From Natrinema zhouii (GTDB taxonomy: Archaea > Halobacteriota > Halobacteria > Halobacteriales > Natrialbaceae): a stretch of 64,000 bases of DNA. Numbering within the stretch: position 1 is the stretch's first letter; the number at the start of each line of letters is the position of its first letter. The notes under the pieces are model-generated. The model saw only the letters and a program-made list of their open reading frames with translations. It ran no database searches and was not told where the DNA came from. Below are positions 35,177 to 45,102 of the stretch, piece by piece. The stretch is taken from NCBI RefSeq assembly GCF_013456555.2, contig NZ_CP059154.1:2604001-2668000 (forward strand), given 5' to 3'. A program made the translations under genes and the position numbers.

Positions 35177-35557
35177 ATGACTTCCAACCCCCACTCGGAG
35201 CGTAATCGCGTCGAGTTCGTGCGGGCGGCACTCGACTGGCTCGACACGGACGACGAGCCCGATGCGTCGGCCGAAACGCTCGACGACGTGTTTGCACTCC
35301 TCGCCGATCAGCGCCGGCGACTCCTCCTGTCAGTCATGCACACGTACAGCGAGGAACTGACGCTGCCGGACGCGGCCGAGGAGGTCGCGATCCGCGAAAC
35401 GGGACACAAGGTGGCGGACATTTCGCCGGAACGGGTTCAGGAAGTCTACCTCTCCCTCTACCACGACCACCTCCCGCGGCTGGTCGATGCCGGCCTGCTC
35501 GAGTACGATCAGGAACGGGATCTCGTCACCCCGGACGGCGTCTATCGGGGCCAGTAA
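35177..35557 (+). CDS. DUF7344-type winged-helix regulator
   Basis: 126 residues. Contains VFALLADQRRRLLLSVMHTY, then LPDAAEEVAIRE, then VQEVYLSLYHDHLPRLVDAG and a short wing (LLEYDQERDLV), the standard order of DUF7344. Probably a DNA-binding regulator of unknown target. It lies alone. The nearest TATA-like run (CTAATATTTAC, about 35053-35063) is over 110 bases upstream, so a leader or an unrecognised closer element is needed. Confidence 0.75.
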   Translation: MTSNPHSERNRVEFVRAALDWLDTDDEPDASAETLDDVFALLADQRRRLLLSVMHTYSEELTLPDAAEEVAIRETGHKVADISPERVQEVYLSLYHDHLPRLVDAGLLEYDQERDLVTPDGVYRGQ

Positions 35558-35666
35558 CGGTCGCCCGATCGGGGACGCTGACAGTCAGCGCGCAGCCGAT
35601 CACGCGACGGTGTTTCGATCGAACGAGGCCTGTACGATCAGTCTGTGACCCCTTTCAGTTGGGTCT

Positions 35667-36128
35667 CTAGAACTCGACGTTCGAACTCGAGGCGCGATCG
35701 AGATCGTCGCTCTCGATCGGTCCGGGACCGACGAACTCGTAGTCGGCATCGGTCAGGAAGACGTCGCCCTCGCTGACGGTCACTGCGAGGTCGGTGAGAT
35801 AGGCACCCTCGCAGGGACCGAAGGTACAGTGGCCGGAGTCGGCCTCGAAGTACGCGCCGTGGTTCGCACAGATGAGTTCGCCGTCTCGCATCGGTGCGCC
35901 CGAGCCCTTGTCCAGTTTGATATGGGTGAAGTGCTGGCAGTAGTTCAGCCAGCAGGCAACTGGCTCGTCGTCCGCTGCGTCCCCGCCGCGTTCCTCGCCG
36001 TCCGTCTCTGCGACCCCGTTCGTAACGAGAATTGCTTCTCGTTCCTGGCCCGACTCGTCGGTCACGCGAAAGCAAAAGGTCGAGTCGTCGGGCACGTTCG
36101 ACAGCGCCGTGATCCGTCCTGCGTCCAT
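35667..36128 (-). CDS. Rieske [2Fe-2S] ferredoxin-type protein
   Basis: 153 residues from the ATG at 36128 (MDAGRITALSN). The two Rieske ligand pairs are visible: C-x-H in NYCQHFTHIKLD and C-x-x-H in ICANHGAYF. They are followed by GHCTFGPCEG, whose extra cysteines may form a disulfide. There is no membrane anchor, so it is a soluble electron carrier or a small oxygenase component. Divergent from the enoyl-reductase-type gene at 36224 with 95 bases between; the shared region suggests related control but not a shared pathway. Confidence 0.88.
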   Translation of the reverse strand: MDAGRITALSNVPDDSTFCFRVTDESGQEREAILVTNGVAETDGEERGGDAADDEPVACWLNYCQHFTHIKLDKGSGAPMRDGELICANHGAYFEADSGHCTFGPCEGAYLTDLAVTVSEGDVFLTDADYEFVGPGPIESDDLDRASSSNVEF

Positions 36129-36193
36129 TACGCACCCGTTACCGGTCGGTGGTCCTGAACGTTGCGACACCAGCCAAGCCCTGTCTGACTGAG

Positions 36194-36201
36194 ATTTAAA
36201 C
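36194..36201 (+). promoter_or_regulatory. TATA box of the 36224 gene
   Basis: ATTTAAAC around 36194-36201, 23-30 bases before the ATG at 36224. Standard leaderless spacing. Confidence 0.55.
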
Positions 36202-36223
36202 CTCTCTCCGTCCAACGCCGCCT

Positions 36224-37333
36224 ATGGACTCCCTTCTCATCTACGGCTCCTACGGCTATACCGGCCGGCTGATCGCACGCGAGGCCGTCGCTCGAGGCGG
36301 CTCGCCCGCTGTTGCCGGTCGCGACGGCCGCGCGATCGCCGAGCAAGCTGACCAACTCGGCGTCGAAGGTCGGACGTTCGACCTCGAGTCCGACGACCTC
36401 GCGTCCCGGCTCTCGACGTTCGACGCCGTCCTGAACTGCGCGGGGCCGTTCGTCGACACCGCCAAGGCGCTGGTCACCGCCTGCCTCGAGACGAACACGG
36501 ACTATCTGGATATCACGGGGGAGTTCTCGGTGTTCGAGGGGCTCCGCCAGCGCGACGCCGCGGCTCGCGAGGCGGGCTCTACCCTCCTGCCCGGCGTCGG
36601 GTTCGACGTCGTCCCGTCGGACTGTCTGGCCGCCTTTCTCGCGGAGCGACTCCCCGAGGCCGACGAGTTGCGACTCGGGATCAAGAGCGGCGGCGGGCTC
36701 TCGCGGGGCACCGCCAAAACGCTCGTCGAGCACCTCGGCAGCGGCGGCGTCGTGCGCCGGAACGGACGACTCATTCGGGTACCGACCGCCTTCCGAACCC
36801 GCGAGATCGACTTCGGCGACGGGCCCGAACACGCCGTCACGATCCCGTGGGGCGATGTCGTCACCGCGGCCCACACCACCGGCATCGGGTCGATCGAGGT
36901 CTACACCGCCGCGCCGTCGTGGGCGACGAGGGGACTGTCGGCTATCGATTCGATGGGGTGGCTCCTCGAGCGCCGGCCCGTCGAAGGACTGCTGAAGCGA
37001 CTGATCGACGCCCGTCTCGACGGTCCGGACGAACGGCAGTTGGCGACCGGCAGCGCCGTCGTCTGGGGGGAGGTCACCGACACTGCCACGGGCCGACGAG
37101 TCCGCGCTCGCCTGCGAACGCCGAATCCCTACGCGCTGACAGCCGAGTCAGCGGTAACGGCCGCCGAACGGGTCCTCGAGGGCCGGAATCGAACCCCTGA
37201 GGGCTTCCAGACGCCGGCGTCGGCCTTCGGGAGCGAGTTCGCCCTCGAGCTTTCGGGAACGGAGCGCGAACTGATCGACGCATCGGCCACATCGGATGAG
37301 TCGGATAGAACGGCCGTCGAACCCGAGCGCTGA
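36224..37333 (+). CDS. Saccharopine-dehydrogenase-family / trans-acting enoyl-reductase-like protein
   Basis: 369 residues. N-terminal Rossmann motif with the family hallmark LLIYGSYGYTGRLIAREA, then LNCAGPFVDTAKALVTAC, DYLDITGEFSVF and LLPGVGFDVVPSDCLAAF. Mycobacterial relatives act as trans enoyl reductases for polyketide lipids; archaeal members are uncharacterised and could act in isoprenoid lipid metabolism. Length is slightly under that of the mycobacterial proteins. The start is supported by the TATA box just upstream. Confidence 0.85.
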   Translation: MDSLLIYGSYGYTGRLIAREAVARGGSPAVAGRDGRAIAEQADQLGVEGRTFDLESDDLASRLSTFDAVLNCAGPFVDTAKALVTACLETNTDYLDITGEFSVFEGLRQRDAAAREAGSTLLPGVGFDVVPSDCLAAFLAERLPEADELRLGIKSGGGLSRGTAKTLVEHLGSGGVVRRNGRLIRVPTAFRTREIDFGDGPEHAVTIPWGDVVTAAHTTGIGSIEVYTAAPSWATRGLSAIDSMGWLLERRPVEGLLKRLIDARLDGPDERQLATGSAVVWGEVTDTATGRRVRARLRTPNPYALTAESAVTAAERVLEGRNRTPEGFQTPASAFGSEFALELSGTERELIDASATSDESDRTAVEPER

Positions 37334-37468
37334 CGGGAACGGCTGCGATCGGGAGTCGCCCATCTGTCGTGTTTCCACCAGACGGCCACGGCGTCGATCC
37401 CCAACGAGGCGAAACTGTTGCATAAGTGAGTGTATTTTTATGCTCCCGGCTCGAGTCAGTAGCTATCA

Positions 37469-37864
37469 ATGACCGCTGATCGGCCGACCCTCCGCGAGCG
37501 GTACGCGGACGATTTGCGCTCCGGGTCCCTGCCAGTCCTGCTCACTGCAGTTCCGATTGCGATGGTGGTCGCGCTCGGGAGCGCGTGGTACTGGGACGAG
37601 TTCGCCGGCGGATTTCTCCTGTTGATGACGATCGGTGGACTCGTTCCCTACGCACACGAAAATCATTGGCCGCAGGATGGGCCGTGGACGCGGGACGTGT
37701 TGTGGACCATCGCCGCATCGGCCGTCGCCAGCGGGCTGTTCGCCGGAAGCTACCTGCTCGCCGGTGTCCCACTCTCTGATCCGACCTACCGTGCGGTGGT
37801 CGCGTTCGGGGTGACGGTCCTCGGCGGCGGGACAGTAGTGGGGTCGCTTCGACGGAGACGGTGA
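37469..37864 (+). CDS. Small membrane protein of unknown function
   Basis: 131 residues with four hydrophobic segments (about 19-37, 45-58, 72-92, 105-124), a charged N-terminus and a C-terminal Arg cluster (SLRRRR) that suggests a cytoplasmic end. No family is recognised. A TTTTTAT box (37435-37441) lies 28-34 bases before the ATG. It converges on pabC with eight bases between the stops, so the genes must share or overlap termination signals. Confidence 0.7.
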   Translation: MTADRPTLRERYADDLRSGSLPVLLTAVPIAMVVALGSAWYWDEFAGGFLLLMTIGGLVPYAHENHWPQDGPWTRDVLWTIAASAVASGLFAGSYLLAGVPLSDPTYRAVVAFGVTVLGGGTVVGSLRRRR

Positions 37865-37872
37865 TCGCGGCT

Positions 37873-38757
37873 TCAGGGCCGATCCGACTGATAACACGAC
37901 TCCTCGACGCACTCGTCGTACGAGCGCGAGAGTCGAACCGTAATCGGACCACCGCCGATCTCGTGGCCATCTAGCGTCGCGATCGGCCGCAGTTCCCAGG
38001 TCCGGTTCGTGAGAAACGCCTCGTCGGCCTCGAGCACGTCGGGCAGCTCGTACTGTCCCTCGTGGACTGACAGCCCGTCGTTTCGAGCAATTTCGAGGAC
38101 GATCTCTCGAGTGATTCCCGGCAGGACGGGACCGTCGGTCGTCGGCGTGAAAAGCTCCCCGTCGCGGACGAACCACAGGTTGCTCGTCGCCCCCTCGGAC
38201 ACGTGGCCCTCGAGGTCGCACATGAGCGCCTCGTCGGCCCCGCCCTCGAGTTCCGCACGTGCGAGAACCCCGTTGAGATAGTTGTGGGTCTTCGCCGCTG
38301 CCGGAATCGCTTCGTCGGGGACGCGCCGCGTCTCGGCCGTCTGAACCGTCGCCGGGCCGTCCCAGACGGGTTCGCTCTCGAGCCCGCCGCGGGGAAGCGG
38401 TTTCGCGTAGATCACGACCGTCGGATCGACGTCGGGGTGGGGCGTGAGTTTCCCCGGCTGGACGCCGCGGGTGATCGAGAGGCGGACGTAGGCGTCCGCG
38501 AGGTCGTTCGCCGCCAGCGTCTCGTCGATTCGGGATCGGAGGTCGGCGGCCGACAGCCCGTGCTCGAGCGAGAGGGCCTCGCAGGTTCGCTCGAGGCGCT
38601 CGAGGTGGTCGTCCCACGCGAAGATTGACCCACCGTAGGCCCGCAGCGTCTCGAAGGCGGCGTCGCCGTAGCGAAAGCCCCGATCGTCGACGCTGACGGT
38701 CGCCTCACCGGCGGGGACGAGATCGCTGTCGACGTGATAGTAGCGGTCGTCACTCAT
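37873..38757 (-). CDS. pabC: Aminodeoxychorismate lyase PabC (class IV aminotransferase fold)
   Basis: 294 residues. Class IV PLP enzyme: opening DDRGFRYGDAAFETLRAYGG, PLP lysine in AAKTHNYLNGVLARAEL, DEALMCDLEGHVSEG and the phosphate-binding SNLWFV region. It releases pyruvate from aminodeoxychorismate to give p-aminobenzoate for folate-type cofactors. A branched-chain aminotransferase would look similar, but its place after pabA and pabB settles the call. Its ATG overlaps the pabA stop by eight bases, so translation is coupled. Confidence 0.9.
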   Translation of the reverse strand: MSDDRYYHVDSDLVPAGEATVSVDDRGFRYGDAAFETLRAYGGSIFAWDDHLERLERTCEALSLEHGLSAADLRSRIDETLAANDLADAYVRLSITRGVQPGKLTPHPDVDPTVVIYAKPLPRGGLESEPVWDGPATVQTAETRRVPDEAIPAAAKTHNYLNGVLARAELEGGADEALMCDLEGHVSEGATSNLWFVRDGELFTPTTDGPVLPGITREIVLEIARNDGLSVHEGQYELPDVLEADEAFLTNRTWELRPIATLDGHEIGGGPITVRLSRSYDECVEESCYQSDRP

Positions 38758-39526
38758 CCGCGGCCTCCGCGTTCGGTTCGACCGTCGCGGCGAACCGACA
38801 AAAGTTCGCGATCATTCGTTTGCCGAGCGCGAGGGAGATGTCGGTTCCGTTCCCGTCGGTCCCGTTCCCGTCGTTTCCACTCCGCTCGTCTCCGTGTCCG
38901 TCGCTGTCCGATTCAGTCGCCGCCTCCGACTGCGCTCGCGTCAGAATGCTTTCGGGGTGAAACTGCACGCCGAGATGCGGCCGCTCGCGGTGACGGACCG
39001 CCATCAAAACGCCGCGCTCGTCCGTCGTGCGAGCGGTCTCCTCGAGCGAGGCCGGCAGATCCGCGCGGTCGACCGCCAGCGAGTGGTAGCGACCGACCTG
39101 GAACGTCGCCGGGAGTCCCTCGAAGAGCCCCTCTCCCTCGTGAGTGATCGCCGACGGCTTTCCGTGGACGATGTCGGGAGCGTGGACCACCGGCGCGCCG
39201 TTCGCCGCACACAGCGCCTGGTGGCCGAGACAGACGCCCAGGATCGGATACTCGGTTTCGGCGAACAGCGGAATCGAGACGCCGGCTTTCTGGGGTGTTC
39301 CCGGCCCCGGCGAAACGACGATGCCGGTCGGCTCGAGGTCGCGAACGCCCGCGAGGTCGATCGCGTCGTTGCGCCGGACGATCACCTCGTCCGCGATCTC
39401 GCCGACGTCCTGCGGCGACGTCGCAGGGCCTGCCGAAGCGATCGCTTCGGCAACGTACTGGACGAGATTGTACGCGAACGAATCGTAGTTGTCGATAACC
39501 AGGATCCGAGTATGGGGCTCAGTCAT
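38750..39526 (-). CDS. pabA: Aminodeoxychorismate synthase glutamine amidotransferase PabA
   Basis: 258 residues. Class I glutamine amidotransferase with [18 protein letters not shown], oxyanion GxG in SPGPGTPQ, nucleophile Cys in [12 protein letters not shown], and the His-Glu pair in [10 protein letters not shown]. It supplies ammonia to PabB. A Gly/Asp/Asn-rich insert (about 205-232) follows the catalytic His-Glu. The start at 39526 overlaps the pabB stop by eight bases; an in-frame ATG at 39535 is an alternative. TrpG is a close relative, but this operon contains no trp genes. Confidence 0.9.
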   Translation of the reverse strand: MTEPHTRILVIDNYDSFAYNLVQYVAEAIASAGPATSPQDVGEIADEVIVRRNDAIDLAGVRDLEPTGIVVSPGPGTPQKAGVSIPLFAETEYPILGVCLGHQALCAANGAPVVHAPDIVHGKPSAITHEGEGLFEGLPATFQVGRYHSLAVDRADLPASLEETARTTDERGVLMAVRHRERPHLGVQFHPESILTRAQSEAATESDSDGHGDERSGNDGNGTDGNGTDISLALGKRMIANFCRFAATVEPNAEAADE

Positions 39527-41153
39527 TCGCTCCACCTCCGTCGGCCTGCTCCGAGTTCGCTTGGTCGTCCGCCTCGAGCCCCAATTCGGCCCGCTCGCCG
39601 AGCGCGTCGTCGACCGCCGTGATGAGCGCGCGGGCCTTGTCGAGGGTCTCGTCGTACTCGCGGTCAGGATCGGAGTCGTGGACGATCCCCGCGCCGACCC
39701 GCAGGTGGTACTCGTCGGCGTGGCGGACCAGCGTCCGGATGACGATATTGAGGGTGGCCCGCCCGTCGAAGCCGAAGAGCCCGACGCTACCCGTGTAGGG
39801 CCCGCGCCGGGTCGCCTCGAGTTCGTCGATGATCGCCATCGTCCGCGGTTTGGGCGCGCCGGTGATCGTCCCGCCGGGGAAGGTCGCCGCGATGGCGTCG
39901 GCGAGCGTTTCGTCCGGTCGAAGCCGTCCCGTGACGTTCGAGACGAGGTGCATCACCTCGGCGTAGCGGTCGATCCGACGATACTCCTCGACCGCGACGG
40001 AGCCGTACTCGCAGACCTTCCCGAGATCGTTGCGCTCGAGGTCGACCAGCATGGCGTGTTCTGCGCGTTCCTTCTCGTCGCTGAGCAGGTCGTCCTCGAG
40101 CGCGGCGTCCGCCTCGGCCGTCTCGCCGCGCGGTCGGGTCCCCGCAATGGGCTCCGTCCGAACGAATTCCCCCTCGCGCTCGAGCAGGAGTTCAGGACTC
40201 GCGCTCACCAGCTCCGCCGCCCGGAACTCGAGCAGACAGGAGTAGGGTGCCGGATTGACCCGACGCAGCGCGTCGTAGGCCGCGACGGGGTGAACCGCGG
40301 CCGGTGCGACCAGCCGCTGAGAGACGTTGGCCTGAAAGGTGTCGCCCTCGCGGACGTACTCCTTGACCCGCCGCACGCGATCAGCGAACGCCTCTCGGCC
40401 GCAGTCGCTCTCGAAGGTCGCTTCCGGGCTCGAGACGGGCGACTCACCGATCTCGGGATTGCCATCCCCGACGGCCTCGGCGAGCTCGAGCGCCCGGTCA
40501 CAACCGCGCTCGTAGGCCGCCTCGAGGGCTGCATCGGTCGGTTGCTCGTCGCTCTCGGGATCGAAATCGGAGTCAGTGTCTGGATCGCCGATCCGCGGAC
40601 AGGCCGTGATCCGCAGCGTCACCTCGCCGTCGGTGGGCTCCTCCCAGGCTGCGAGTCGGTCGTATATCGCGACCTCGAGACGGGGCAGCCCCCGATCGTC
40701 GACGGCCGAGTCGGGCAGGCTCTCGAGTTCGCGGGCCACGTCGTAGGAGAGCCAGCCGACGGCCCCGCAGGGAAAGGGCACGTCGCAGTCCCCGCGTGCG
40801 AGCCGGTCGCCCGCGAGCATCCCCTCGAGTGCGGCGAGCGTCGGCGACCGGTCCGAGTCGCGGCTTCGCGTCACGGCGTCGGGGCCGACGGTCAGGCGAT
40901 CGACGGGATCGACGCCGAAGTAGCCCCAGCCGGGCTGGCCGCCGGTCGTCTCGAGGAAGGCGGAGCCGTCCCCGTCGCGTGCCCGGCGGTAGGCGAGAAA
41001 CGGATCGCTGACGGAGATGCGAGCTTCGACGGGAATACGACATCCGGGAGGCGTCGGTGACGCGGCGTGGTTCGCGTCCGACTCACCGCGGTCGCGGTTG
41101 CGAGCGGCGGCGCGAAACGAATCGAGCGTCGTCACGACGCGCGGATCGCTCAT
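39519..41153 (-). CDS. pabB: Aminodeoxychorismate synthase component I PabB
   Basis: 544 residues of chorismate-binding fold. Conserved blocks: [76 protein letters not shown] and [12 protein letters not shown]. It aminates chorismate at C4 with ammonia from PabA. PabB and TrpE are hard to separate by sequence; the following pabA and pabC fix the role. First gene of the pabBAC operon. Two negatively charged or low-complexity inserts (about 188-205 and 525-544) extend the family core. Confidence 0.9.
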   Translation of the reverse strand: MSDPRVVTTLDSFRAAARNRDRGESDANHAASPTPPGCRIPVEARISVSDPFLAYRRARDGDGSAFLETTGGQPGWGYFGVDPVDRLTVGPDAVTRSRDSDRSPTLAALEGMLAGDRLARGDCDVPFPCGAVGWLSYDVARELESLPDSAVDDRGLPRLEVAIYDRLAAWEEPTDGEVTLRITACPRIGDPDTDSDFDPESDEQPTDAALEAAYERGCDRALELAEAVGDGNPEIGESPVSSPEATFESDCGREAFADRVRRVKEYVREGDTFQANVSQRLVAPAAVHPVAAYDALRRVNPAPYSCLLEFRAAELVSASPELLLEREGEFVRTEPIAGTRPRGETAEADAALEDDLLSDEKERAEHAMLVDLERNDLGKVCEYGSVAVEEYRRIDRYAEVMHLVSNVTGRLRPDETLADAIAATFPGGTITGAPKPRTMAIIDELEATRRGPYTGSVGLFGFDGRATLNIVIRTLVRHADEYHLRVGAGIVHDSDPDREYDETLDKARALITAVDDALGERAELGLEADDQANSEQADGGGAND

Positions 41154-41308
41154 ATCCCTCGAGAGGAGGACTACGGGTAATCCTCTTGCGGTTTCGGGGT
41201 CACGAGAACCGGAGAGTGGACGAACCTGCCGTTACGAACGCCGAAATCGGCACAGGGATGCGGCAATTCGGAGAAGGAAGAGGGGAAAACGGTCGACGCG
41301 GTGGGCCG

Positions 41309-42019
41309 TTATCTGACTTCGGCGCGATCGATCCAGCCCTGGATGCGCGTCTCGGAGATGTCGGTCTGCTCGGCCAGTTCGGCGGCGTCTGCGGTGGCAA
41401 GCTCGCCGATCGTGTCGACGCCTGCGCCGGCGAGGCGGTCGGCGTAGGCCGGACCGATGCCCTTGATTTCGACGACGGGTTCCTGATTGGCCTCCTCGGA
41501 TTCGGCGTCTGGCTCGGGCTCAGGCTCGGCCTCCGTTTCCGGCTCTGGTTCGGGCTCAGGCTCCGGTTCGGGTTCAGTCTCCACTTCCGTCTCAGAATCG
41601 GTGCTATCGGCCGTCTCCGATTCGGCGTCTTCCGTGTCCGGCTCGGCTTCAGCGTCGGGCTCGGTTTCCGTCGCGACGTCGGGTTCGGCCTCCTCGACGG
41701 GCGATTCGTCCGCTATGTCGGTCGACTCCGACGACGACGCGTCAGCCGTCTCCGCGCCAGTCGTCGCCGACGGTTCGTCGCTCTCTTCCGAGATCGGTGT
41801 TGCTTCCGACGAGTCACCAGTACTCGAGCCGGTCGCGGCCGACTGCGGCGGCTCGGCACTCGATTCGTCGACCGACTCGTCTCTCTCGGCGTCGACGGCG
41901 GTCCCATCGTCCACCGACCCTTCCCGTTCGACCGTTACCCCGACCTCTCGAGTGCCCCCGCGCTCCGACTCCGAGTCGTCGAACCCCAACAGGGACTTCA
42001 GTTTTTGGAGGATTGCCAT
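41309..42019 (-). CDS. Acidic protein with C-terminal helix-hairpin-helix domain
   Basis: 236 residues. A short amphipathic start (MAILQKLKSLLGF) leads into about 155 residues of Asp/Glu/Ser/Thr/Pro-rich disorder, including a run of alternating Glu-Pro pairs. The last 60 residues are a Pol-beta/RuvA-like HhH_5 domain: EIKGIGPAYADRLAGAGVD, then TIGELATADAAELAEQ and RIQGWIDRA. The HhH part binds DNA without sequence preference in related proteins. The long acidic arm would repel DNA, so protein contacts are more likely there. Specific role unknown. It lies between pabB and aroE. Confidence 0.8.
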   Translation of the reverse strand: MAILQKLKSLLGFDDSESERGGTREVGVTVEREGSVDDGTAVDAERDESVDESSAEPPQSAATGSSTGDSSEATPISEESDEPSATTGAETADASSSESTDIADESPVEEAEPDVATETEPDAEAEPDTEDAESETADSTDSETEVETEPEPEPEPEPEPETEAEPEPEPDAESEEANQEPVVEIKGIGPAYADRLAGAGVDTIGELATADAAELAEQTDISETRIQGWIDRAEVR

Positions 42020-42095
42020 TATCTCGACATAGTCGGTTCCACCACTTAAATTCGCCTGATACTGTCACACCGGCGGCTGCGGGCACCGCGTTCGC

Positions 42096-42899
42096 TCAGA
42101 GCCGCGAGCGAATCGCGTCGTTCATCACGGCGACAGGTGCGTCCCGTCCGGTCCAGATTTCGAAGGCCTCGACGCCCTGATAGAGCAACATCCACGCGCC
42201 GTCGATGGTCGTCGCCCCGGCGTCGGCCGCATCGCGCAGGAGCCGCGTTTCGATCGGGGTATACACCGCATCGAGGACGGCCAGGTCGTCGTGAAGCGCG
42301 TCGGCGGGGACCGGCGTCGCATCCGATTCCATCCCCACGCTCGTGGCGTTGACCAGCACGTCGGCGTCGGCCACGAGTCGCTCCAGCTCGCCCAGCCCGT
42401 GTCCGGTCGCGCGGGACACTTCGTCCGCGAGTTCGTGCGCCTTCGACTCGGTTCGGTTGGCGATCGCGACCGTCGCGCCGGCGTCGGCGAGCCCGAAGGC
42501 GATCGCCCGGCCGGCACCGCCGGCACCGACGACGACCGTCCGCGCTCCCTCGAGGTCGACGTCGTGGTCACGGAGCGCGCGCAACGCGCCGACGGCGTCG
42601 GTGTTGTACCCCGTCGGCGGGCCCGACCCCGAGAAGTCGATCGTGTTCACCGCACCGATTCTGGTCGCCAGATCCTCCGGCGCGACGATCTCGAGGGCGT
42701 CCTGTTTGAACGGAATCGTCACGTTGAGCCCCGCGATTCCGAGCGCGTCGGCTCCGTGGATCGCGTCGTCGATATCGTCTTCGTCGGGCTCGAAGGTTAC
42801 GTACCGGGCCTCGAGGTTGAGTTCGTCGTAGGCGGCCTCGTGCATCGGTGGCGACAGCGAGTGGCCGACCGGATTGCCGAGTAAACCGTAAACGTCCAT
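42096..42899 (-). CDS. aroE: Shikimate dehydrogenase AroE
   Basis: 267 residues. Substrate-binding start [20 protein letters not shown], catalytic Lys in [32 protein letters not shown] Rossmann motif [14 protein letters not shown], and [12 protein letters not shown] for the 2'-phosphate. It reduces 3-dehydroshikimate with NADPH in the aromatic amino acid and chorismate route, which also feeds pabB. The start at 42899 (MDVYGL) is the usual one; the ATG two codons upstream (42905) is possible. The intergenic region to the next, divergent gene holds an imperfect palindrome (GCGAGGCC ... GGCCTCGC, 42979-43006). Confidence 0.92.
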   Translation of the reverse strand: MDVYGLLGNPVGHSLSPPMHEAAYDELNLEARYVTFEPDEDDIDDAIHGADALGIAGLNVTIPFKQDALEIVAPEDLATRIGAVNTIDFSGSGPPTGYNTDAVGALRALRDHDVDLEGARTVVVGAGGAGRAIAFGLADAGATVAIANRTESKAHELADEVSRATGHGLGELERLVADADVLVNATSVGMESDATPVPADALHDDLAVLDAVYTPIETRLLRDAADAGATTIDGAWMLLYQGVEAFEIWTGRDAPVAVMNDAIRSRL

Positions 42900-43067
42900 A
42901 GCCATCGTTTCCCGTCACTCGACGCGGCAGGACCATAACCGGTCTGGCTTCGACAGCGATTTCCTGTCTCCGCTATCTGCGAGGCCTCACTGCGTTCGGC
43001 CTCGCTGGACACACGAACGACGGTCCGTTTCGCGTCGTTTTTAATCCCCTCTTGAGTAGCCGGCCCC

Positions 43068-44012
43068 ATGCTCTCCGGAACCCCGCTCGATCTCCTCTTG
43101 CTGGCGGGCGGAATCGTCGCGCTCTACGGTGGTGCCGAACTACTGGTTGCCGGTGCGGGGCGGCTGGCGCTGGGAATCGGCCTTCGGGCCGCGACCGTCG
43201 GCGTGACGGTGATCGCGTTCGCGACGACCGCGCCGGAACTGTTCGTGGCGACGGTCGGCGCGCTGAACGTCTCGAGCGACGTCGGCCTCGGGACGATCGT
43301 CGGCTCGAACATCGCGAACATCGGACTGGTGCTCGGGGTCGCCGCGCTGATCAAGCCGCTGCAGATCAGCGACCGGGTACTGCGCCGACACGTTCCCACG
43401 ATGGTGCTCGCGGCGATCCTGTTGGTCGTCCTCGGTGCGAACGGTCGGATCGGTCGCCTCGAGGGAGTGGTCTTCCTTCTGGTCCTCGCGGGATTCACGG
43501 CGTTTATTCTGTACTACGTCAGTGCGGACTCCCCGCCGATGGTCGACGAACCCGACGCGGAGTCGGGGGCGTCGGTACGGGACGTCGCGCTCGTCATTGG
43601 CGGACTGGTCGCGCTCGTCGTCGGCTCGCGGTGGCTCGTCGCCGGCGGGACGAGCCTGCTGTCGGCGCTGGGCGTCCCGGATCTCGTCATCGGCCTAACG
43701 GTGCTCGCGCTCGGCACGTCGCTGCCGGAACTGGCGGCCTCAGTGGTGGGTGCCGTGCGCGGCAAGACGGCCTTCGCCGTCGGGAACGTCGTCGGCTCGA
43801 ATATCTACAACGTCCTCGCGGTGCTGGGGGTCGTGGCGCTGATCACCCCGATCGAGATTCAACCGGCGACGCTCCGATTCGAACTCCCGATCATGATCGG
43901 CTTCACTCTCGTCCTGGTCGGGATGATGTGGTACGGTCGGCGGCTGACGCGAGTCGATGGGGCGATCCTCGTCGCCGGCTACGTCGGATTCATCTCTCTT
44001 CTCGTTCCGTAG
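43068..44012 (+). CDS. CaCA-family cation exchanger (YrbG/Na+/Ca2+ type)
   Basis: 314 residues with about ten membrane segments and both alpha-repeats of the family. Repeat one is VGVTVIAFATTAPELFVA with GTIVGSNIANIGLVLG. Repeat two is GLTVLALGTSLPELAAS with VGNVVGSNIYNVLAVLG. The conserved Glu in each PEL motif forms the ion site. It exports calcium or a similar divalent cation in exchange for sodium or protons. Divergent from aroE. A TTTTTAATCC run (about 43039-43048) lies 20-29 bases before the ATG. Confidence 0.92.
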   Translation: MLSGTPLDLLLLAGGIVALYGGAELLVAGAGRLALGIGLRAATVGVTVIAFATTAPELFVATVGALNVSSDVGLGTIVGSNIANIGLVLGVAALIKPLQISDRVLRRHVPTMVLAAILLVVLGANGRIGRLEGVVFLLVLAGFTAFILYYVSADSPPMVDEPDAESGASVRDVALVIGGLVALVVGSRWLVAGGTSLLSALGVPDLVIGLTVLALGTSLPELAASVVGAVRGKTAFAVGNVVGSNIYNVLAVLGVVALITPIEIQPATLRFELPIMIGFTLVLVGMMWYGRRLTRVDGAILVAGYVGFISLLVP

Positions 44013-44047
44013 CCGAGAACGCAGTCATGGGACCGTCTCTCGACAGT

Positions 44048-45067
44048 TCACGTCGGCGGCCCGTCAGGCGGACCGGTCGCGGTCGACGATTCGTCGGGCG
44101 GGCTGGTGACGTCCCGCGAAGACGATGATTCGTCGCCGGTCGCTCGTCCCGCTCGCGGCCGCGCCAACGTCCATAGCATCCGGTCGCCATCTGCCGCAGT
44201 CGCCGTTGCGACCGGCGTATCAGCGGCCGACTCGTCGTCGGCCGGTTTACTCGTGGCCAGTGCATCCGTCGCAGTTGCATCCGGTACGTCCGTGGCCGTC
44301 GCAGTTGCATCCGGTGCCTCCGTGGCCGTCGCTTCGACGAACGCAGCGACGTCGGCGAGCGGTCCTTCGGTCATCCAGTCGATCCGCCACTGCGGTGCAT
44401 CGGTCGCGAGTACGACCTCCTCGGCCTCGTCGTCGCACTCGACGAGCCCGGCATTCGACAGTATCGGCAGGTGCTCGTGGACGAGCGACGTGGCAACATC
44501 GGTGCACGCCGATTCCGTGACGTCGACGAGCCGTGTCTCGTCGCCTCCCTCTCGAGCGACGACGGCCGCGGCCAGATCAGTGACGGAGACGGTCCCCCGC
44601 CGCCTCGCAAGTGCGGCACAGACGGTTCGGCGACGCGGGCTTCGAAGAGCCTCGAGCGTCCGGTCGAACGTCCCTTCGTCGACGGGAAGCGTTTCACCGG
44701 TCGGATCGTCGAGAAGCGAACGGACCCACGCCGACTCGAGGACGGGGTGGTCGGTGAGCGCGACGGTCGTCGCGTCGCCGTCGTCGTGGCGGGACAGGAG
44801 TTCGGCGTCGGCGAGTCGCGGAACGTGGACGTGAACCAGCTCGATGTGGACGCGTTCACACTGTTCGTCGGTGACGATCGGACAGCCGTGTTCGATGGTC
44901 GCGACCTCGGTGGCGAGCGTTTCGACCGATAGTCGTTCCGACGTCGACGGGCGGTCAGTCGAGGATGTGTCCGCACGCTCGAGCAACGTCGCGAGCAGGT
45001 ATCGACGTTGCGGCGCTGCCAATACGTCCAGCGCGGTTGTCAGCTCGGCGGATGGGGGTGTCCTCAT
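44048..45067 (-). CDS. Protein with two DUF7344-type winged-helix domains and Ala/Thr-rich tail
   Basis: 339 residues from the ATG at 45067. Domain one (about 8-110): LDVLAAPQRRYLLATLLERA, then RVHIELVHVHVPRLADAELL. Domain two (about 138-235): LEALRSPRRRTVCAALARRR, then DVATSLVHEHLPILSNAGLV. The last 75-100 residues are Ala/Thr/Asp-rich, including repeats of DATATATDVP type, likely disordered. The tandem of two such domains may bind DNA as a single-chain pseudo-dimer; this is inference. The frame upstream to 45235 is basic and overlaps the next gene, so it was not used. Confidence 0.75.
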   Translation of the reverse strand: MRTPPSAELTTALDVLAAPQRRYLLATLLERADTSSTDRPSTSERLSVETLATEVATIEHGCPIVTDEQCERVHIELVHVHVPRLADAELLSRHDDGDATTVALTDHPVLESAWVRSLLDDPTGETLPVDEGTFDRTLEALRSPRRRTVCAALARRRGTVSVTDLAAAVVAREGGDETRLVDVTESACTDVATSLVHEHLPILSNAGLVECDDEAEEVVLATDAPQWRIDWMTEGPLADVAAFVEATATEAPDATATATDVPDATATDALATSKPADDESAADTPVATATAADGDRMLWTLARPRAGRATGDESSSSRDVTSPPDESSTATGPPDGPPT

Positions 45068-45102
45068 TGCTTGATGGAGACTACGGGCGGGGGAAAGGAG
45101 TG

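Noticed and set aside
39489..41060. Long plus-strand open frame (523 codons) opposite pabB
   Set aside because: Antisense shadow; pabB carries all family motifs on the other strand.
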